64,000 nt of DNA from Paenarthrobacter ureafaciens (GCF_004028095.1 NZ_SBHM01000007.1:2170001-2234000); one strand, 5' to 3'; shown: positions 21,773-31,167, numbered from the stretch's first letter. Made by a program: numbers and translations. The notes: generated by a model not told the origin, from the letters alone.

Positions 21773-22987
21773 CTAACGCCGTTCGCCCCAGTGCTTTCGG
21801 GAGCGCGGGGCGGAAACTGGTGCGCCAGGTGTGCGTTGCCGCAACGCGAGCATCGGGAAGAGCAGCACTGAGAGCATCCCGGCGCCGACCAGCGCGGAAG
21901 CGATCCCGTTGGAGATCAGGTGGGTGTCCTGCCCGATCCCCGTCACCGCAACGATGATCGGCAGGCCTGTTGCGCCGAACAGGGCAACGGCGCGTTTACC
22001 GGCAAAAGTGGAATGCCGTGGTGCGGCAAGCATCGAGGGCAGGCCCCGGACCACCAGCAACAGGATGAGGAACACCGGCACCAGCGCCAGGGTCATGGGG
22101 TCTGCGGTCAGTGCGCCGAGATCGAAGTCAATTCCGGTGTCGATGAAGAAAATCGGGACCAGGAAGCCAAACGCAATGGCGTCCACTTTGGCCTCGATGA
22201 CGCTGCGATCCTGTTCGGGTGCCCGCGCGATGACCACCTTCCACAGGATCCCGGCAGCAAAGGCACCCAGCAGCATGTCCAGGCCCAGGGTCATGCTCAG
22301 CACCACCAGGACGGTGAGGATGAACATGATGGAGCGCACCGCGAATTGGCTGCTGGTGTGAAGGGTCCTGGTGACGTGCGCGTGCAGGAATTTGTGGCGG
22401 GAACGGGAGGCGAGGAAGACTGCAAGGCCGGTCAGGACAATAAAGCCCAGGAGTACTGCCGTGGCCGGACCCAACTGCTTGCCGCTGAAGAACAAGGAGA
22501 TGGCCACGAGGGGACCGAATTCCCCCACGGCACCAAGGGCAGTCACCGCGATGCCCAAGGGAGTCCGGGACTCGCCCGCGTCGCGGAGGATGGGCAGCAG
22601 CGTGCCCAGCGCCGTGGAGCAGAGCGCGACGCCGATGATGACTGCCGCCTCCAAACCGGGTCCGAGGATGAGGCCCGCGCCGATTCCGGCCGTCAGGGAG
22701 ATGACCCAGCCGATGCCTGCCCGTGCGGCAGGCCGGCCGCGGATGAGGCTGAAGTCGATCTCCGTGCCGGCCACGAAAAACAGCATGGCCAGTCCGAAAT
22801 CCGCCAAGGTGTCAGTGAATTCCACCGATTGGACCCATCCCAGGACGGCCGGGCCCAGCAGCATGCCCAACAGAATCTCGAAGACCACCAGGGGGACTTT
22901 GATGACACGGTCCAACGCCCGGACCAACAAGGGCGCCAGGACTGCAAGGGAAGCGATCACCAGCAGTGACATGCCCAGGCCTTGCAT
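21773..22987 (-). CDS. Cation:proton antiporter, CPA2 / KefB-type
   Basis: 404 residues with about 12 hydrophobic segments of the Na+/H+ exchanger domain. Segments include KVPLVVFEILLGMLLGPAVLG, LGLDMLLGAFAAGILW and FGFLVPIFFIDTGIDFDL. There is no C-terminal TrkA-N domain, so it is a short CPA2 member. ATG 22987 is 8 nt after a perfect ggagg; the GTG at 22996 overlaps that site and is rejected. The exchanged ion cannot be read. Confidence 0.9.
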   Translation of the reverse strand: MQGLGMSLLVIASLAVLAPLLVRALDRVIKVPLVVFEILLGMLLGPAVLGWVQSVEFTDTLADFGLAMLFFVAGTEIDFSLIRGRPAARAGIGWVISLTAGIGAGLILGPGLEAAVIIGVALCSTALGTLLPILRDAGESRTPLGIAVTALGAVGEFGPLVAISLFFSGKQLGPATAVLLGFIVLTGLAVFLASRSRHKFLHAHVTRTLHTSSQFAVRSIMFILTVLVVLSMTLGLDMLLGAFAAGILWKVVIARAPEQDRSVIEAKVDAIAFGFLVPIFFIDTGIDFDLGALTADPMTLALVPVFLILLLVVRGLPSMLAAPRHSTFAGKRAVALFGATGLPIIVAVTGIGQDTHLISNGIASALVGAGMLSVLLFPMLALRQRTPGAPVSAPRSRKHWGERR

Positions 22988-23065
22988 CGGCAGCACCTCC
23001 GCCGCGACGAGTCGGGGAACAAACCCAAAGCTACCCGTCGGGTTCCTCCCGGCGCCATAACTGCG

Positions 23066-23113
23066 TCAACAAAAACCGACGGCGACGTCCCCGCCGTGGG
23101 AGCGTCGCCGTCG
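23066..23113 (-). terminator. Rho-independent terminator of the SDR gene
   Basis: On the minus strand an 11-bp perfect stem (23113-23103 with 23087-23077) is followed by ggtttttgttg. It lies 35 nt past the SDR stop. Confidence 0.75.
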
Positions 23114-23147
23114 TCGTGGTCCGCTGTGGCCCACGCAGCGGGGCAGG

Positions 23148-24041
23148 TTATGGCGTGGGGCTGCCGCCGTTGACATTCAGGGTCTCGCCGACGACGTAGC
23201 TGGATTCGGGCGAGGCGAGGAAGACGTAGGCCGGTGCGAGTTCAGCCGGCTGGCCGGCACGGCCCAGGGGAGTGTCCTTCCCGAACTCGGGCAGGGCTTC
23301 CTTGGGCTGGCCGCTGCTGACCTGCAGCGGAGTCCAGATGGGTCCCGGCGCCACGGCGTTGACGCGGATGCCTTGGGGAGCCAGCTGCTGGGCGAGGCCC
23401 TTGGTGAAGTTGTTGATGCTGGCCTTCGTCGTGGCGTAGTCCACCAGGGTGGGTGATGGGTTGTAGGCCTGAATGGACGTGGTGTTGATGATCGTGGATC
23501 CCGCGGGCAGGTGGGGGAGGGCTGCCTTGGTCAGCCAGAACATTGCGTAGACGTTGGTCTTGATGGTGTGGTCGAACTGCTCATCACTGATTTGCCCGAG
23601 TTCTTCCTGCGCCACTTGCTTGCCCGCGTTGTTGACCAGGATGTCGATCCCGCCCAAGGCGGACACTGCTGCGTCCACCACGTCGCGGCAGGTTGCCGAA
23701 TCCTTGAGGTCGCCCGGCACCTTCACAGCCTTGCGGCCGGCTGCCTCGATGATGCCGGCGATGCGGGAGGCATCTTCCTCTTCTTCCGGCAGGTAGGAAA
23801 GAACGACGTCGGCACCCTCCCGGGCGAAGGCGATGGCCGTTGCTGCCCCGATGCCGGAATCGGCTCCCGTGACAATTGCCTTGCGGCCCTCCAAGCGTCC
23901 GGTACCGCGGTAGGTGTCTTCGCCGAGATCGGCCTTGGGGGTGAGTTCCGCATCCAGTCCCGGTTCCGGCTGGTGCTGCTTGGGCGGTGAAATGTGCTCG
24001 TATGCTGTGACCGGGTTTCGGAACGTGTACTGATCAGTCAT
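23148..24041 (-). CDS. SDR family oxidoreductase, general-stress-protein-39 type
   Basis: 297 residues, a long SDR with an N-terminal arm (YTFRNPVTAYEHISPP) typical of the YdaD/YhxC (GSP39) group. NAD(P) motif TGADSGIGAATA, structural NNAG, catalytic S..Y..K in NTTSIQAYNPSP and DYATTKAS. ATG 24041 has aggagg 7 nt upstream; longer starts are rejected. Homologues are often stress-induced. The TAAG-N4-CTTA motif upstream may be its control site. Confidence 0.93.
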   Translation of the reverse strand: MTDQYTFRNPVTAYEHISPPKQHQPEPGLDAELTPKADLGEDTYRGTGRLEGRKAIVTGADSGIGAATAIAFAREGADVVLSYLPEEEEDASRIAGIIEAAGRKAVKVPGDLKDSATCRDVVDAAVSALGGIDILVNNAGKQVAQEELGQISDEQFDHTIKTNVYAMFWLTKAALPHLPAGSTIINTTSIQAYNPSPTLVDYATTKASINNFTKGLAQQLAPQGIRVNAVAPGPIWTPLQVSSGQPKEALPEFGKDTPLGRAGQPAELAPAYVFLASPESSYVVGETLNVNGGSPTP

Positions 24042-24093
24042 GGTCGGTCCTCCTGGTATTGCGTGGAACACGGACAAGCCTGCAACGAATTAC

Positions 24094-24105
24094 TAAGTAG
24101 GCTTA
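24094..24105. promoter_or_regulatory. taag-tagg-ctta motif upstream of the SDR gene
   Basis: Imperfect palindrome 53 nt before the SDR start. It shares TAAG-N4-CTTA with the perfect palindrome at 24576-24587. An outer pair (taggc/gccta) also flanks this stretch. Confidence 0.4.
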
Positions 24106-24173
24106 TGGTTTTCAGCCTATGCAAGGTCGGGTGTTGTCGCAAGTGCGGGATACGGACGCTCGCCCCGGGGCGG

Positions 24174-24494
24174 TCAGGCGTGCCGGCGGCTTCTTGCCCT
24201 GCGCTGTTCCGTGCGCCGCCTTTCCGCCCACCTGCGATGTTCCATCCACTGGCTGACGATTCCCGTCACCATCAGCGTGAAGCCGAGCAGTCCGAGCGGC
24301 GATGGGTGGATGGGGATCCCCAGCAGGATGAGCGCCAAGCCGAGTGCTGCCGCGATGACGTTCAGGGCCTTGGGGGCAGGTGCGGGCTCGGACGGGATGC
24401 CCGTTTCAAGCTGTTTGGCCAGCGCGGGATCCTGGATGAAGAGCTCGCGCTCCAGCTCCTGCAAGACCTTGCGCTCCTGATCTGATAGCGGCAT
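24174..24494 (-). CDS. DUF3040 membrane protein
   Basis: 106 residues. Starts MPLSDQERKVLQELERELF, the DUF3040 signature, then two membrane spans (about residues 43-58 and 64-80) and a basic C-terminus (RRWAERRRTEQRRARSRRHA). The function is unknown. ATG 24494 has ggggagg 6 nt upstream; the longer in-frame start lacks a site. It lies between the SDR and recQ genes. Confidence 0.9.
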   Translation of the reverse strand: MPLSDQERKVLQELERELFIQDPALAKQLETGIPSEPAPAPKALNVIAAALGLALILLGIPIHPSPLGLLGFTLMVTGIVSQWMEHRRWAERRRTEQRRARSRRHA

Positions 24495-24575
24495 GACGAT
24501 CCTCCCCGTTCGCAACCCCGTAGCCATGGTGCCAATGTGCGCGTTAACGGCGGCGTCGCGCGCAACAGGATAAGC

Positions 24576-24587
24576 TAAGCATGCTTA
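24576..24587. promoter_or_regulatory. taagcatgctta perfect palindrome between DUF3040 and recQ
   Basis: A 12-bp perfect palindrome, 82 nt before DUF3040 (minus) and 112 nt before recQ (plus). It is preceded by an extra taagc half-copy at 24571, and is related to 24094-24105. Confidence 0.45.
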
Positions 24588-24698
24588 TTATTCGGTCCGC
24601 AAGCACTGATTGAGTGTTGTGGACATGGTCGCGCTAGGCTGGATTCCCCCCGGCTCAAGCAACGCGGCCGCAGGTACTAGGGTGCGGAGCTTTACACC

Positions 24699-26393
24699 AT
24701 GTCGGACGAATCAGCCCTGGCCGCGCTCGCGGCCGCATCCTTCTCGCTGGATGCACTCAGGGATGGGCAACTGGCCGCCATGAGCGCGCTCGCCGAAGGA
24801 CGCGACGTCCTTGCCGTGATGCCCACCGGATATGGCAAGTCCGCCACATACCAGGTCGCCGCCTTGTACCTGCACCAGCAGCAACAGAAACTGCACGGCC
24901 GAACCGGGGGACCCGCCGTCGTGGTTTCTCCGTTGATCGCCTTGCAGGAAGACCAGTTGGAGGGCCTCAACAGGCACCTGGGCGAGGGCGCCGCCGTCGC
25001 GGTCAACTCGGCCCACAGCGACGCGGACGTGGAAGCTGCATGGGACGCGGTGGAGTCCGGGAAGGCGGTCTATCTTTTCCTGGCTCCTGAGCAGTTGGCC
25101 AAGCAGGAGACGGTGGAGCGGATCGCGCGGTTGGACCTCACCCTGCTGGTAGTGGACGAGGCCCATTGCGTTTCATCGTGGGGACACGACTTCCGGCCCG
25201 ACTACCTCAACCTCGGCAACGTCCGTGAAAGCCTGGGGAACCCGCCCGTCGCGGCCCTGACAGCAACGGCTTCCCCGCCCGTGCGGGACGAGATTGTTGA
25301 GCGCCTGGGCATGCAGGATCCACTGATCCTGGTCCGGGGCTTCGACCGTCCCAACATCAGCCTGGAAGTAGTCCGCCACCACGAGGACAAAGCCAAGCGG
25401 AAGGCCGTGCTGTCCCAGGTTGCGTCGTTGACGACGTCGGGACAGAAGGGCTTGGTGTACGCGGCCACCCGCAAGGACACGGAGAAGTACGCAGCCAAGC
25501 TGGTGGCGCAGGGAATCCGTGCCGAGGCCTACCACGCAGGCCGTTCCGCATCCGAGCGCGAACTCATCCACGAACAGTTCCTGGCCGATGACCTCGATGT
25601 AGTGGTTGCCACGACGGCGTTTGGCATGGGCATCGACAAGCCCAACGTCAGGTTTGTGGTGCACGCCGATATCCCCGAGTCCCTCGATGCCTACTACCAG
25701 GAGATTGGCCGGGGCGGCAGGGACGGGGACAAGGCGAGGGCAGTGCTGCACTACCGGTCCGAGGACCTCGGCCTGCGCAAGTTCTTCGGCACCCATGCTC
25801 CGGACCAGGAGTCCCTCCTCGCCGTGCTGAAGGTCCTGAAGAACGCGGGGGCGCCGGCAACCAAGAAGGTCCTGGCCGAGCTGACCGGGTTCCCGCCGAG
25901 GCGCGTTACTGCCTTGGTGAACCAGCTGGAGGAAGCCGACGCGGTGAAGGTGGGCAAGCGCGGCGTCCGGCTTGCCTCCAAAGCGAAGCTGCGGTCCCTG
26001 GCGGCCCACGCCGTCGAGCTGGCCGAAGCACGCCAGCGCGTGGACCATTCCCGCCTCACCATGATGCGCGCGTACGCAGAGACCGACAGCTGCCGCCGGC
26101 AGTTCCTGCTGGGCTACTTCGGGGAAGAACTGGCAAAGGCCTGCGGAAACTGCGACGTCTGTACAGAAGCCGCCAACCATCCCGACGTGCGGCCCACCGG
26201 CAAGGAAACGCCCGACGCCGGCGCCTCGCCTGATCCGTTCCCGTTGCAGTCCGCGGTGATCCACAAGGAATGGGGGCCAGGACTTGTCATGCGGCACGAA
26301 GACGACGTCATCACCGTGCTGTTCGAGCACGAAGGATACAAAACCCTGTCCCGCTCGACCGTCATGGAGCACGAACTCCTCAGGCCTGCCTAG
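24699..26393 (+). CDS. recQ: RecQ family ATP-dependent DNA helicase
   Basis: 564 residues. Helicase motif I MPTGYGKSATYQ, motif II VVDEAHCVSSWGHDFRPDY, motif III ALTATASPP, motif VI EIGRGGRDG. The zinc-binding C-terminal part is present (CRRQFLLGYFGE and CGNCDVC). There is no HRDC domain; instead a short C-terminal domain (EWGPGLVMRHEDDVITVLF) common in actinobacterial RecQ-like proteins. The TAG stop is shared within CTAG with the converging nnrD gene. 3'-5' helicase activity in repair is inferred from the family. Confidence 0.95.
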   Translation: MSDESALAALAAASFSLDALRDGQLAAMSALAEGRDVLAVMPTGYGKSATYQVAALYLHQQQQKLHGRTGGPAVVVSPLIALQEDQLEGLNRHLGEGAAVAVNSAHSDADVEAAWDAVESGKAVYLFLAPEQLAKQETVERIARLDLTLLVVDEAHCVSSWGHDFRPDYLNLGNVRESLGNPPVAALTATASPPVRDEIVERLGMQDPLILVRGFDRPNISLEVVRHHEDKAKRKAVLSQVASLTTSGQKGLVYAATRKDTEKYAAKLVAQGIRAEAYHAGRSASERELIHEQFLADDLDVVVATTAFGMGIDKPNVRFVVHADIPESLDAYYQEIGRGGRDGDKARAVLHYRSEDLGLRKFFGTHAPDQESLLAVLKVLKNAGAPATKKVLAELTGFPPRRVTALVNQLEEADAVKVGKRGVRLASKAKLRSLAAHAVELAEARQRVDHSRLTMMRAYAETDSCRRQFLLGYFGEELAKACGNCDVCTEAANHPDVRPTGKETPDAGASPDPFPLQSAVIHKEWGPGLVMRHEDDVITVLFEHEGYKTLSRSTVMEHELLRPA

Positions 26394-27307
26394 GTTTTCA
26401 GCTCAAGCATCAAGGCCGGGAGCTGGTCGGCAAGTTCCCGGGCAAGGAACCCCAGCGGGCCCATGGTACTGGCCAGCCTGTCCGCGGCAGCTGCGTGCAA
26501 ATGGGTCCCCCAGCAGGCTGCCTGGGTGCTGCTGGTACCCCGGGCGCGCAGCCCGGCAATGGCACCGGCAAGGACATCGCCGCTGCCGGATGTTCCCAGC
26601 CCGCCGTAACCCGTGGTGATTTTCCACAGTGTGGATTCCGTTTCCGACGTGCCGGGTGCACCTGCGATGTAGCCCTGGCAACTCACGACGGCGTCGAACT
26701 TTCGCGCCACCGCCGCCACATCGGCCTCGAGATCCTCCACGTCCCGGCCCAGCAGGATTCCTGCTTCCGTGGGATTGGGGGTGAGGATCATGCGGCCCCG
26801 CCACGGGTCCAGCCGGTCCTCCAGCTCCGGCAGCGCCCCCAAAGCGAAGGCGTCGAGCACGACGGCGGGACCTTGCGTCGGGGCTTGTCCTCCGCGGTCT
26901 TCCTCGCGTTCAAGAAGGGCGAACAGCAAGTCCCGGCTCAACTCCTGGTCATCAAGGCCGGGTCCGATCAGGACGGCATCCGCCCGGTCCAGGTACGAGG
27001 AAATACGGTCCAGGCCTTTTCCGGTGATGGAGCCCTTGGAGTCTTCGGGCAGGCCCACGGCACCACATTCGGGTAACGCCACGCCGAGCTGCACGGACAC
27101 CGATTCGGCCACTGCCAACGTCAGTTTCCCGGCACCTGCCCGGAGCGCGGATGCGCCGGCGAGGAGGACGGCGCCCGGCGTCGAACGGCCACCCCCAACC
27201 ACCAGCACGGCACCGCGCGAGTATTTGTCTTCACCGGGCGCGGGCAGGGACCAGTCCCGCAGCAGCGACGGGGTGACCGGCGTCGGGGTGTTAGCGGGGG
27301 TGGACAC
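26390..27307 (-). CDS. nnrD: ADP/ATP-dependent NAD(P)H-hydrate dehydratase
   Basis: 305 residues of the carbohydrate-kinase-like (YjeF C-terminal) family that repairs hydrated NAD(P)H. Motifs: GAVLVVGGGRSTPGAVLLAG at the N-terminus and the nucleotide-binding GLGTSGSGDVLAGAIAGL near the C-terminus. There is no epimerase domain, so it is a single-function enzyme. GTG 27307 has ggag 8 nt upstream and overlaps the histidine phosphatase gene by 17 nt. It converges on recQ. Confidence 0.94.
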   Translation of the reverse strand: MSTPANTPTPVTPSLLRDWSLPAPGEDKYSRGAVLVVGGGRSTPGAVLLAGASALRAGAGKLTLAVAESVSVQLGVALPECGAVGLPEDSKGSITGKGLDRISSYLDRADAVLIGPGLDDQELSRDLLFALLEREEDRGGQAPTQGPAVVLDAFALGALPELEDRLDPWRGRMILTPNPTEAGILLGRDVEDLEADVAAVARKFDAVVSCQGYIAGAPGTSETESTLWKITTGYGGLGTSGSGDVLAGAIAGLRARGTSSTQAACWGTHLHAAAADRLASTMGPLGFLARELADQLPALMLELKT

Positions 27308-28067
27308 TGGCGTCTCCTGCGTGCTCGGTAACGGAAACGCCCTGCTCGGTGAGGTGGTCCGCTACGTTGAAGCTGTCCAACGTCCAAGGCCCGGCGCCCG
27401 ATGGTCGCAGGTACCGGGTGATGGAGGCGTTGAGGATCGAGGTTGTGGCCGCCAGGTCCAGGACTTCTTCCTCGGACATACCCTCAAGCACGTACCGGAC
27501 CAGCATGATCACCGCGTCGTGGCACACCAGCATCACCCGTTTGCCGCTGTTAAGCGTATTCAGTTCATCCAGCACGGAGCGCAGCCGCAGTGCCACGTCC
27601 GCCCAGGATTCGCCGCCCGGCGGACGGTAATACAGTTTGCCCAGCCAGAGCCGCCGCTCGGCTTCCTCCGGGTACCGGGATTCGACGCCCAGCCGGGTCA
27701 GCCGGTCCAGGATGCCCAGTTCGCGGTCCCGCAAGCGTTCATCGGACAGGACTTTGACAGGCCAGCCGGCCGTCCGGACGGCGATTTCCGCCGTCTGCCT
27801 CGCCCGGGCGTAGGGGGACGAAACGACGGCGTCGGGACGGTCAGCCTCCGGAATCCTTGCCAGTGCCGTTCCCAGCGCCTTTGCCTGCTCCTGCCCGAGA
27901 TCGGACAGGTTCACGTCCGCGTCCCGTGCCGGAACCTCAATGACTTCTGCCCCGGCGAGCCGCGCCTCCGTCGCTGCGACGTTGCCTTCGCTCTCCCCGT
28001 GCCGGATCAACAGCAGCTCTACGGCACCGGCTTCCTGCACCGCATCTGTCAGCCCGTCGTCGTTCAT
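27291..28067 (-). CDS. Histidine phosphatase family protein
   Basis: 258 residues. The catalytic RHG motif is in LLLIRHGESEGN, the second histidine in MLVCHDAVIMLV, with the acidic segment GGESWADVALRLRSVL. The phosphoglycerate-mutase fold acts on phospho-sugars or phospho-proteins; the substrate is unknown. It is the first gene of a two-gene operon with nnrD (17-nt overlap), suggesting co-regulation of metabolite-repair functions (inference). Confidence 0.93.
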   Translation of the reverse strand: MNDDGLTDAVQEAGAVELLLIRHGESEGNVAATEARLAGAEVIEVPARDADVNLSDLGQEQAKALGTALARIPEADRPDAVVSSPYARARQTAEIAVRTAGWPVKVLSDERLRDRELGILDRLTRLGVESRYPEEAERRLWLGKLYYRPPGGESWADVALRLRSVLDELNTLNSGKRVMLVCHDAVIMLVRYVLEGMSEEEVLDLAATTSILNASITRYLRPSGAGPWTLDSFNVADHLTEQGVSVTEHAGDASVHPR

Positions 28068-28278
28068 CCGGAATCACCCCATCAGTGTTGTCTTGCTGAT
28101 TATCCAGCTGTCCTTTTCCAGTTGTCTGCAGAACACTACACACCGGGTACCCACGGTTTTGGAAGATAAACGCACGACGGCGGGGCTGCCGCGTGCTGCG
28201 CTGCTTTCGGAGTGGCCGTGTGCTTCGAGCCGCAGTCAAGCCCTGTTGCCTTCGGCCGGGGTGAAGTAAGTTGCTGGG

Positions 28279-29616
28279 ATGGACGACTCATACCAGGTCA
28301 TTGTGGTCGGCGGCGGATTCGCAGGTGTTGCGGCAGCCAAGGAACTCGGGCGAAAGGGCGTTCGCGTCCTGCTGATCGACTCAAACAACTACCACCAATT
28401 CCAGCCGTTGCTCTACCAGGTGGCCACCTCCCAGATCGGTGTCTCGGCCATAGCCCGCCCGCTCCGGTCCGTGTTCCGGCGCTACAAATCCGTCAAAGTC
28501 CTGACCGCGAAAGTCAGTTCAGTGGACACGGCACGGAAGACGGTTACCACCACGGACGGACGGACTCTCCGCGGGCAGATCTTGGTGCTTGCAGTGGGCG
28601 CGGTACCCAACTTCTTCAATACTCCAGGTGCCGAGGAACACGCCTATCCGCTGTACTCCGTCACGGATGCCACAAAGCTGGGCACCGGCCTCACGCGGCT
28701 CCTGGACCAGGCGGACCGCAACGACGGCATGGTGGACGTGGTGGTTGTGGGTGGTGGTCCTACCGGTGTTGAAACTGCCGGAGCGATGGCCGAAAACGTC
28801 AAGTACGTGGTCCGCAAATATTTCTCGCCCGAGCTGGCGTCACGGTGCCGCGTGCACTTGGTGGACATGGTCCCGAGCGTACTGAATGCCTTCTCGAAGA
28901 AATCCCAAGCCTACGCGGCCGAGCATCTTGGGAAGGTCGGCGTTCAACTCCGCATGGGGGTGGGAGTCACGGAAGTCCGGGCCGACGGGGTTTCCCTTGC
29001 TGACGGCACGTTCATTCCGGCGCAAATCGTGGTGTGGGCCGGTGGCCTGAAGGCCGGCGACCTCATCTCCGGATCCGGTCTGGCACAAGGCAGGGGAGGG
29101 CGGATCGATGTCCGGCCGGACCTCACCGCGCCGGACGTTGACGGGGTGTACGTCCTCGGCGATGCCGCCAACATCACCGACGACGCCGGAAACAAGCTTC
29201 CCCAATTGGGTTCAGTTGCGCAGCAGGCAGGAAAGTGGGCGGCCCACAACATCATTGCCGACCTGAACGGTGGTACCCGCAAGTCTTTCCATTACGTCGA
29301 CAAGGGCTACATGGCGATGGTTGGCCGCGGCGCGGCGGTGGCCGAGCTGGGGCGGAAGCGTTACCAGCTGCAGGGCACTTTTGCCTTCCTTTCCTGGCTC
29401 CTGGTGCACTTGGCGCTGTTGTCCGGAATCCAGCAGAAGGTCAGGGCGCTGTTCTCCTGGCTCAACGGCTACATCCTGCACAGCCCTGCGCAGGTAGTGG
29501 TGAGCGGGCCGGTGGACAGGGCCATGGAGGACGAGGATCCCGCCCGCCCGGACACCCCGGAGAAGTTGCCGGTGGGAGAACAACCCGGCACCGGGTTGCC
29601 GCCCGCCGGGCAATAA
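28279..29616 (+). CDS. Type II NADH dehydrogenase-like NAD(P)/FAD oxidoreductase
   Basis: 445 residues. FAD motif VIVVGGGFAGVAAAKEL, NAD motif VVVVGGGPTGVETAGAM, and QPLLYQVAT plus a second FAD contact VYVLGDAAN. The C-terminal amphipathic/membrane helix FAFLSWLLVHLALL would dock to the membrane. The arrangement matches NDH-2, which passes electrons from NADH to quinone without pumping protons. Ndh-like is a safe call; the exact electron acceptor is inferred. Confidence 0.92.
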   Translation: MDDSYQVIVVGGGFAGVAAAKELGRKGVRVLLIDSNNYHQFQPLLYQVATSQIGVSAIARPLRSVFRRYKSVKVLTAKVSSVDTARKTVTTTDGRTLRGQILVLAVGAVPNFFNTPGAEEHAYPLYSVTDATKLGTGLTRLLDQADRNDGMVDVVVVGGGPTGVETAGAMAENVKYVVRKYFSPELASRCRVHLVDMVPSVLNAFSKKSQAYAAEHLGKVGVQLRMGVGVTEVRADGVSLADGTFIPAQIVVWAGGLKAGDLISGSGLAQGRGGRIDVRPDLTAPDVDGVYVLGDAANITDDAGNKLPQLGSVAQQAGKWAAHNIIADLNGGTRKSFHYVDKGYMAMVGRGAAVAELGRKRYQLQGTFAFLSWLLVHLALLSGIQQKVRALFSWLNGYILHSPAQVVVSGPVDRAMEDEDPARPDTPEKLPVGEQPGTGLPPAGQ

Positions 29617-29647
29617 GCTGGAGGTTGAACCCGGAGCGAGGAGCAGC

Positions 29648-30109
29648 ATGTCATTGAAAGACCGTCTCAAGGCAGACGTTGTGGAGCACATGAAAGCCGG
29701 CAACAAGACTGCCCTGACCACAGTGCGCAATGTCCTGGGCGAGATCGCGACGCGCGAGAAATCCGGCAAGACGCCGGTGGACCTCGACGAAGCCCAGGTG
29801 ACCTCTTTGCTGCAGAAGGAAGCCGCCAAGCGCAGGGACACCGCCCGGATCTACACCGAAGCCGGCGAAAGTGAACGTGCAGCGGCCGAAGTGGCAGAAG
29901 CGGAAATCATCGAGGCCTACCTTCCGAAGCCGCTTACCCGTGAGGAAGTCGAGGCGATTGTTGACGAGGAGATTGCCGCTCTCAAGGCCAGCGGGCAGGA
30001 ACTCTCCATGCGTTCCCTCGGGGCGGTTATGAAGCCCGTGACGGCCAAGGTGGCTGGGCGGTTCGACGGCAAGACCGTCAGCGAGATCGTCAGGGCACGC
30101 CTGGGCTGA
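29648..30109 (+). CDS. GatB/YqeY domain protein
   Basis: 153 residues. LKDRLKADVVEHMKAGNKTA and the C-terminal MRSLGAVMKPVTAKVAGRFD plus GKTVSEIVRARL are the YqeY signature. It resembles the tail domain of GatB that recognises tRNA, but free YqeY has no proven role. The ATG has gaggag upstream. It may be co-transcribed with the NDH-2 gene (31-nt gap). Confidence 0.94.
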   Translation: MSLKDRLKADVVEHMKAGNKTALTTVRNVLGEIATREKSGKTPVDLDEAQVTSLLQKEAAKRRDTARIYTEAGESERAAAEVAEAEIIEAYLPKPLTREEVEAIVDEEIAALKASGQELSMRSLGAVMKPVTAKVAGRFDGKTVSEIVRARLG

Positions 30110-30129
30110 CGTGCTTGCGGGGTTGCTGC

Positions 30130-30861
30130 TCAGTTGACGCCCAGCAGCCCCCGCAACGTGTCAGCGTTCCGCACGGCGTTGCCGCCGCCGTCGTTGTTGA
30201 AGTACGCGAACACATCCTTGCCGTCACCGCTCCACTCTCGGATGCGGTCCGCCCACCACCGCATGTCCTCCTCCGTGTAGGAACCCCCGTAAAGGAGCTC
30301 CTGGTCCGGGCCGTGGAGCCTGACATACACAAAAGGCGCGGTGGAGCGCAGGTTGCAAGGCAAGTTGGCCCCGCTCATGACGCAGTGGGCGGCTTGGTGG
30401 CGCTCAAGGATGGCGTAGACGTCCGGGTGGTCCCAACTGTCGTGGCGGAACTCCACGGAAACCCGGATCCACTCGGGGACGGCGGCCAGGAAATAGTCCA
30501 GGCGGGCGTCGTCGCGGGCGAAATCGGGCGGTAACTGGGCCAGGAGGACTGCCCTTTTGTCGCCGAGCTCGTGCCAGCAGCGCGTGATGCGCTCAAGCCA
30601 CACCTCCGGGGCGTAGAGCTTCTTGCCATGCGTCAGCCCGCGGGGAGCTTTCACGGACATCGCGAACCCGGGCGGAAGCCTCTCACGCCACCCCGCGAAG
30701 GTAGTGTCCCGGGGCCAGCGGTAAAAGCTCGCGTTCAGCTCAACCGTGGAGAAGCGTGCAACGTAGGCGTCCAGCCGTTTCGCCGTGGGCAGGCCTGGAG
30801 GGTAGAGCACGTCCTTCCAATGGTCGTAGCTCCAGCCCGAAGTGCCAATGTGGATGCCCAT
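30130..30861 (-). CDS. DUF72 domain protein
   Basis: 243 residues of the YecE/DUF72 TIM-barrel family. IHIGTSGWSYDHWKDVLYPP at the N-terminus, then STVELNASFYRWP, and the C-terminal VFAYFNNDGGGNAVRNA. The function is unknown. The ATG is 6 nt after tagcat, compatible with leaderless expression. It converges on yqeY; an imperfect hairpin (about 30114-30158) covers the junction. Confidence 0.93.
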   Translation of the reverse strand: MGIHIGTSGWSYDHWKDVLYPPGLPTAKRLDAYVARFSTVELNASFYRWPRDTTFAGWRERLPPGFAMSVKAPRGLTHGKKLYAPEVWLERITRCWHELGDKRAVLLAQLPPDFARDDARLDYFLAAVPEWIRVSVEFRHDSWDHPDVYAILERHQAAHCVMSGANLPCNLRSTAPFVYVRLHGPDQELLYGGSYTEEDMRWWADRIREWSGDGKDVFAYFNNDGGGNAVRNADTLRGLLGVN

Positions 30862-30924
30862 GATTGGATGCTAGTGCTTCCGGCAGCACAGTGCCGGGAC
30901 CCGCTGGCGGAACGTTGCAGGGAG

Positions 30925-31167
30925 TCAGTGCCTGGCGCCGGACCTGGCCATCAGTGCCTGGAGATCCTCCGCCACCTTGAGCTGGCGGGCGGTGCGCGTC
31001 GGTGCGGATCCGTGCTCCACGCGGCCCGGCTTCGCCGCCTTGCCGCGGGGCTGGTTGGTGCGGGCCTGGGCGTCCCTTCGGAAGGGAACGTCGCGTCGCG
31101 GATCACGTACAGGCGCGTCGACGGTGACGGTGCCCTGCAGGGGGTCGTGGAAGAGTGGCAGATTCAT
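30925..31167 (-). CDS. Small hypothetical basic protein
   Basis: 80 residues beginning MNLPLFHDP, with an Arg/Pro-rich middle and a predicted helix at the end (ARQLKVAEDLQALMARSG). No family is recognised. The ribosome site is weak (ggaatgg). It is called mainly because the C-terminal helix looks protein-like and the region between DUF72 and marR is otherwise empty. Confidence 0.45.
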   Translation of the reverse strand: MNLPLFHDPLQGTVTVDAPVRDPRRDVPFRRDAQARTNQPRGKAAKPGRVEHGSAPTRTARQLKVAEDLQALMARSGARH

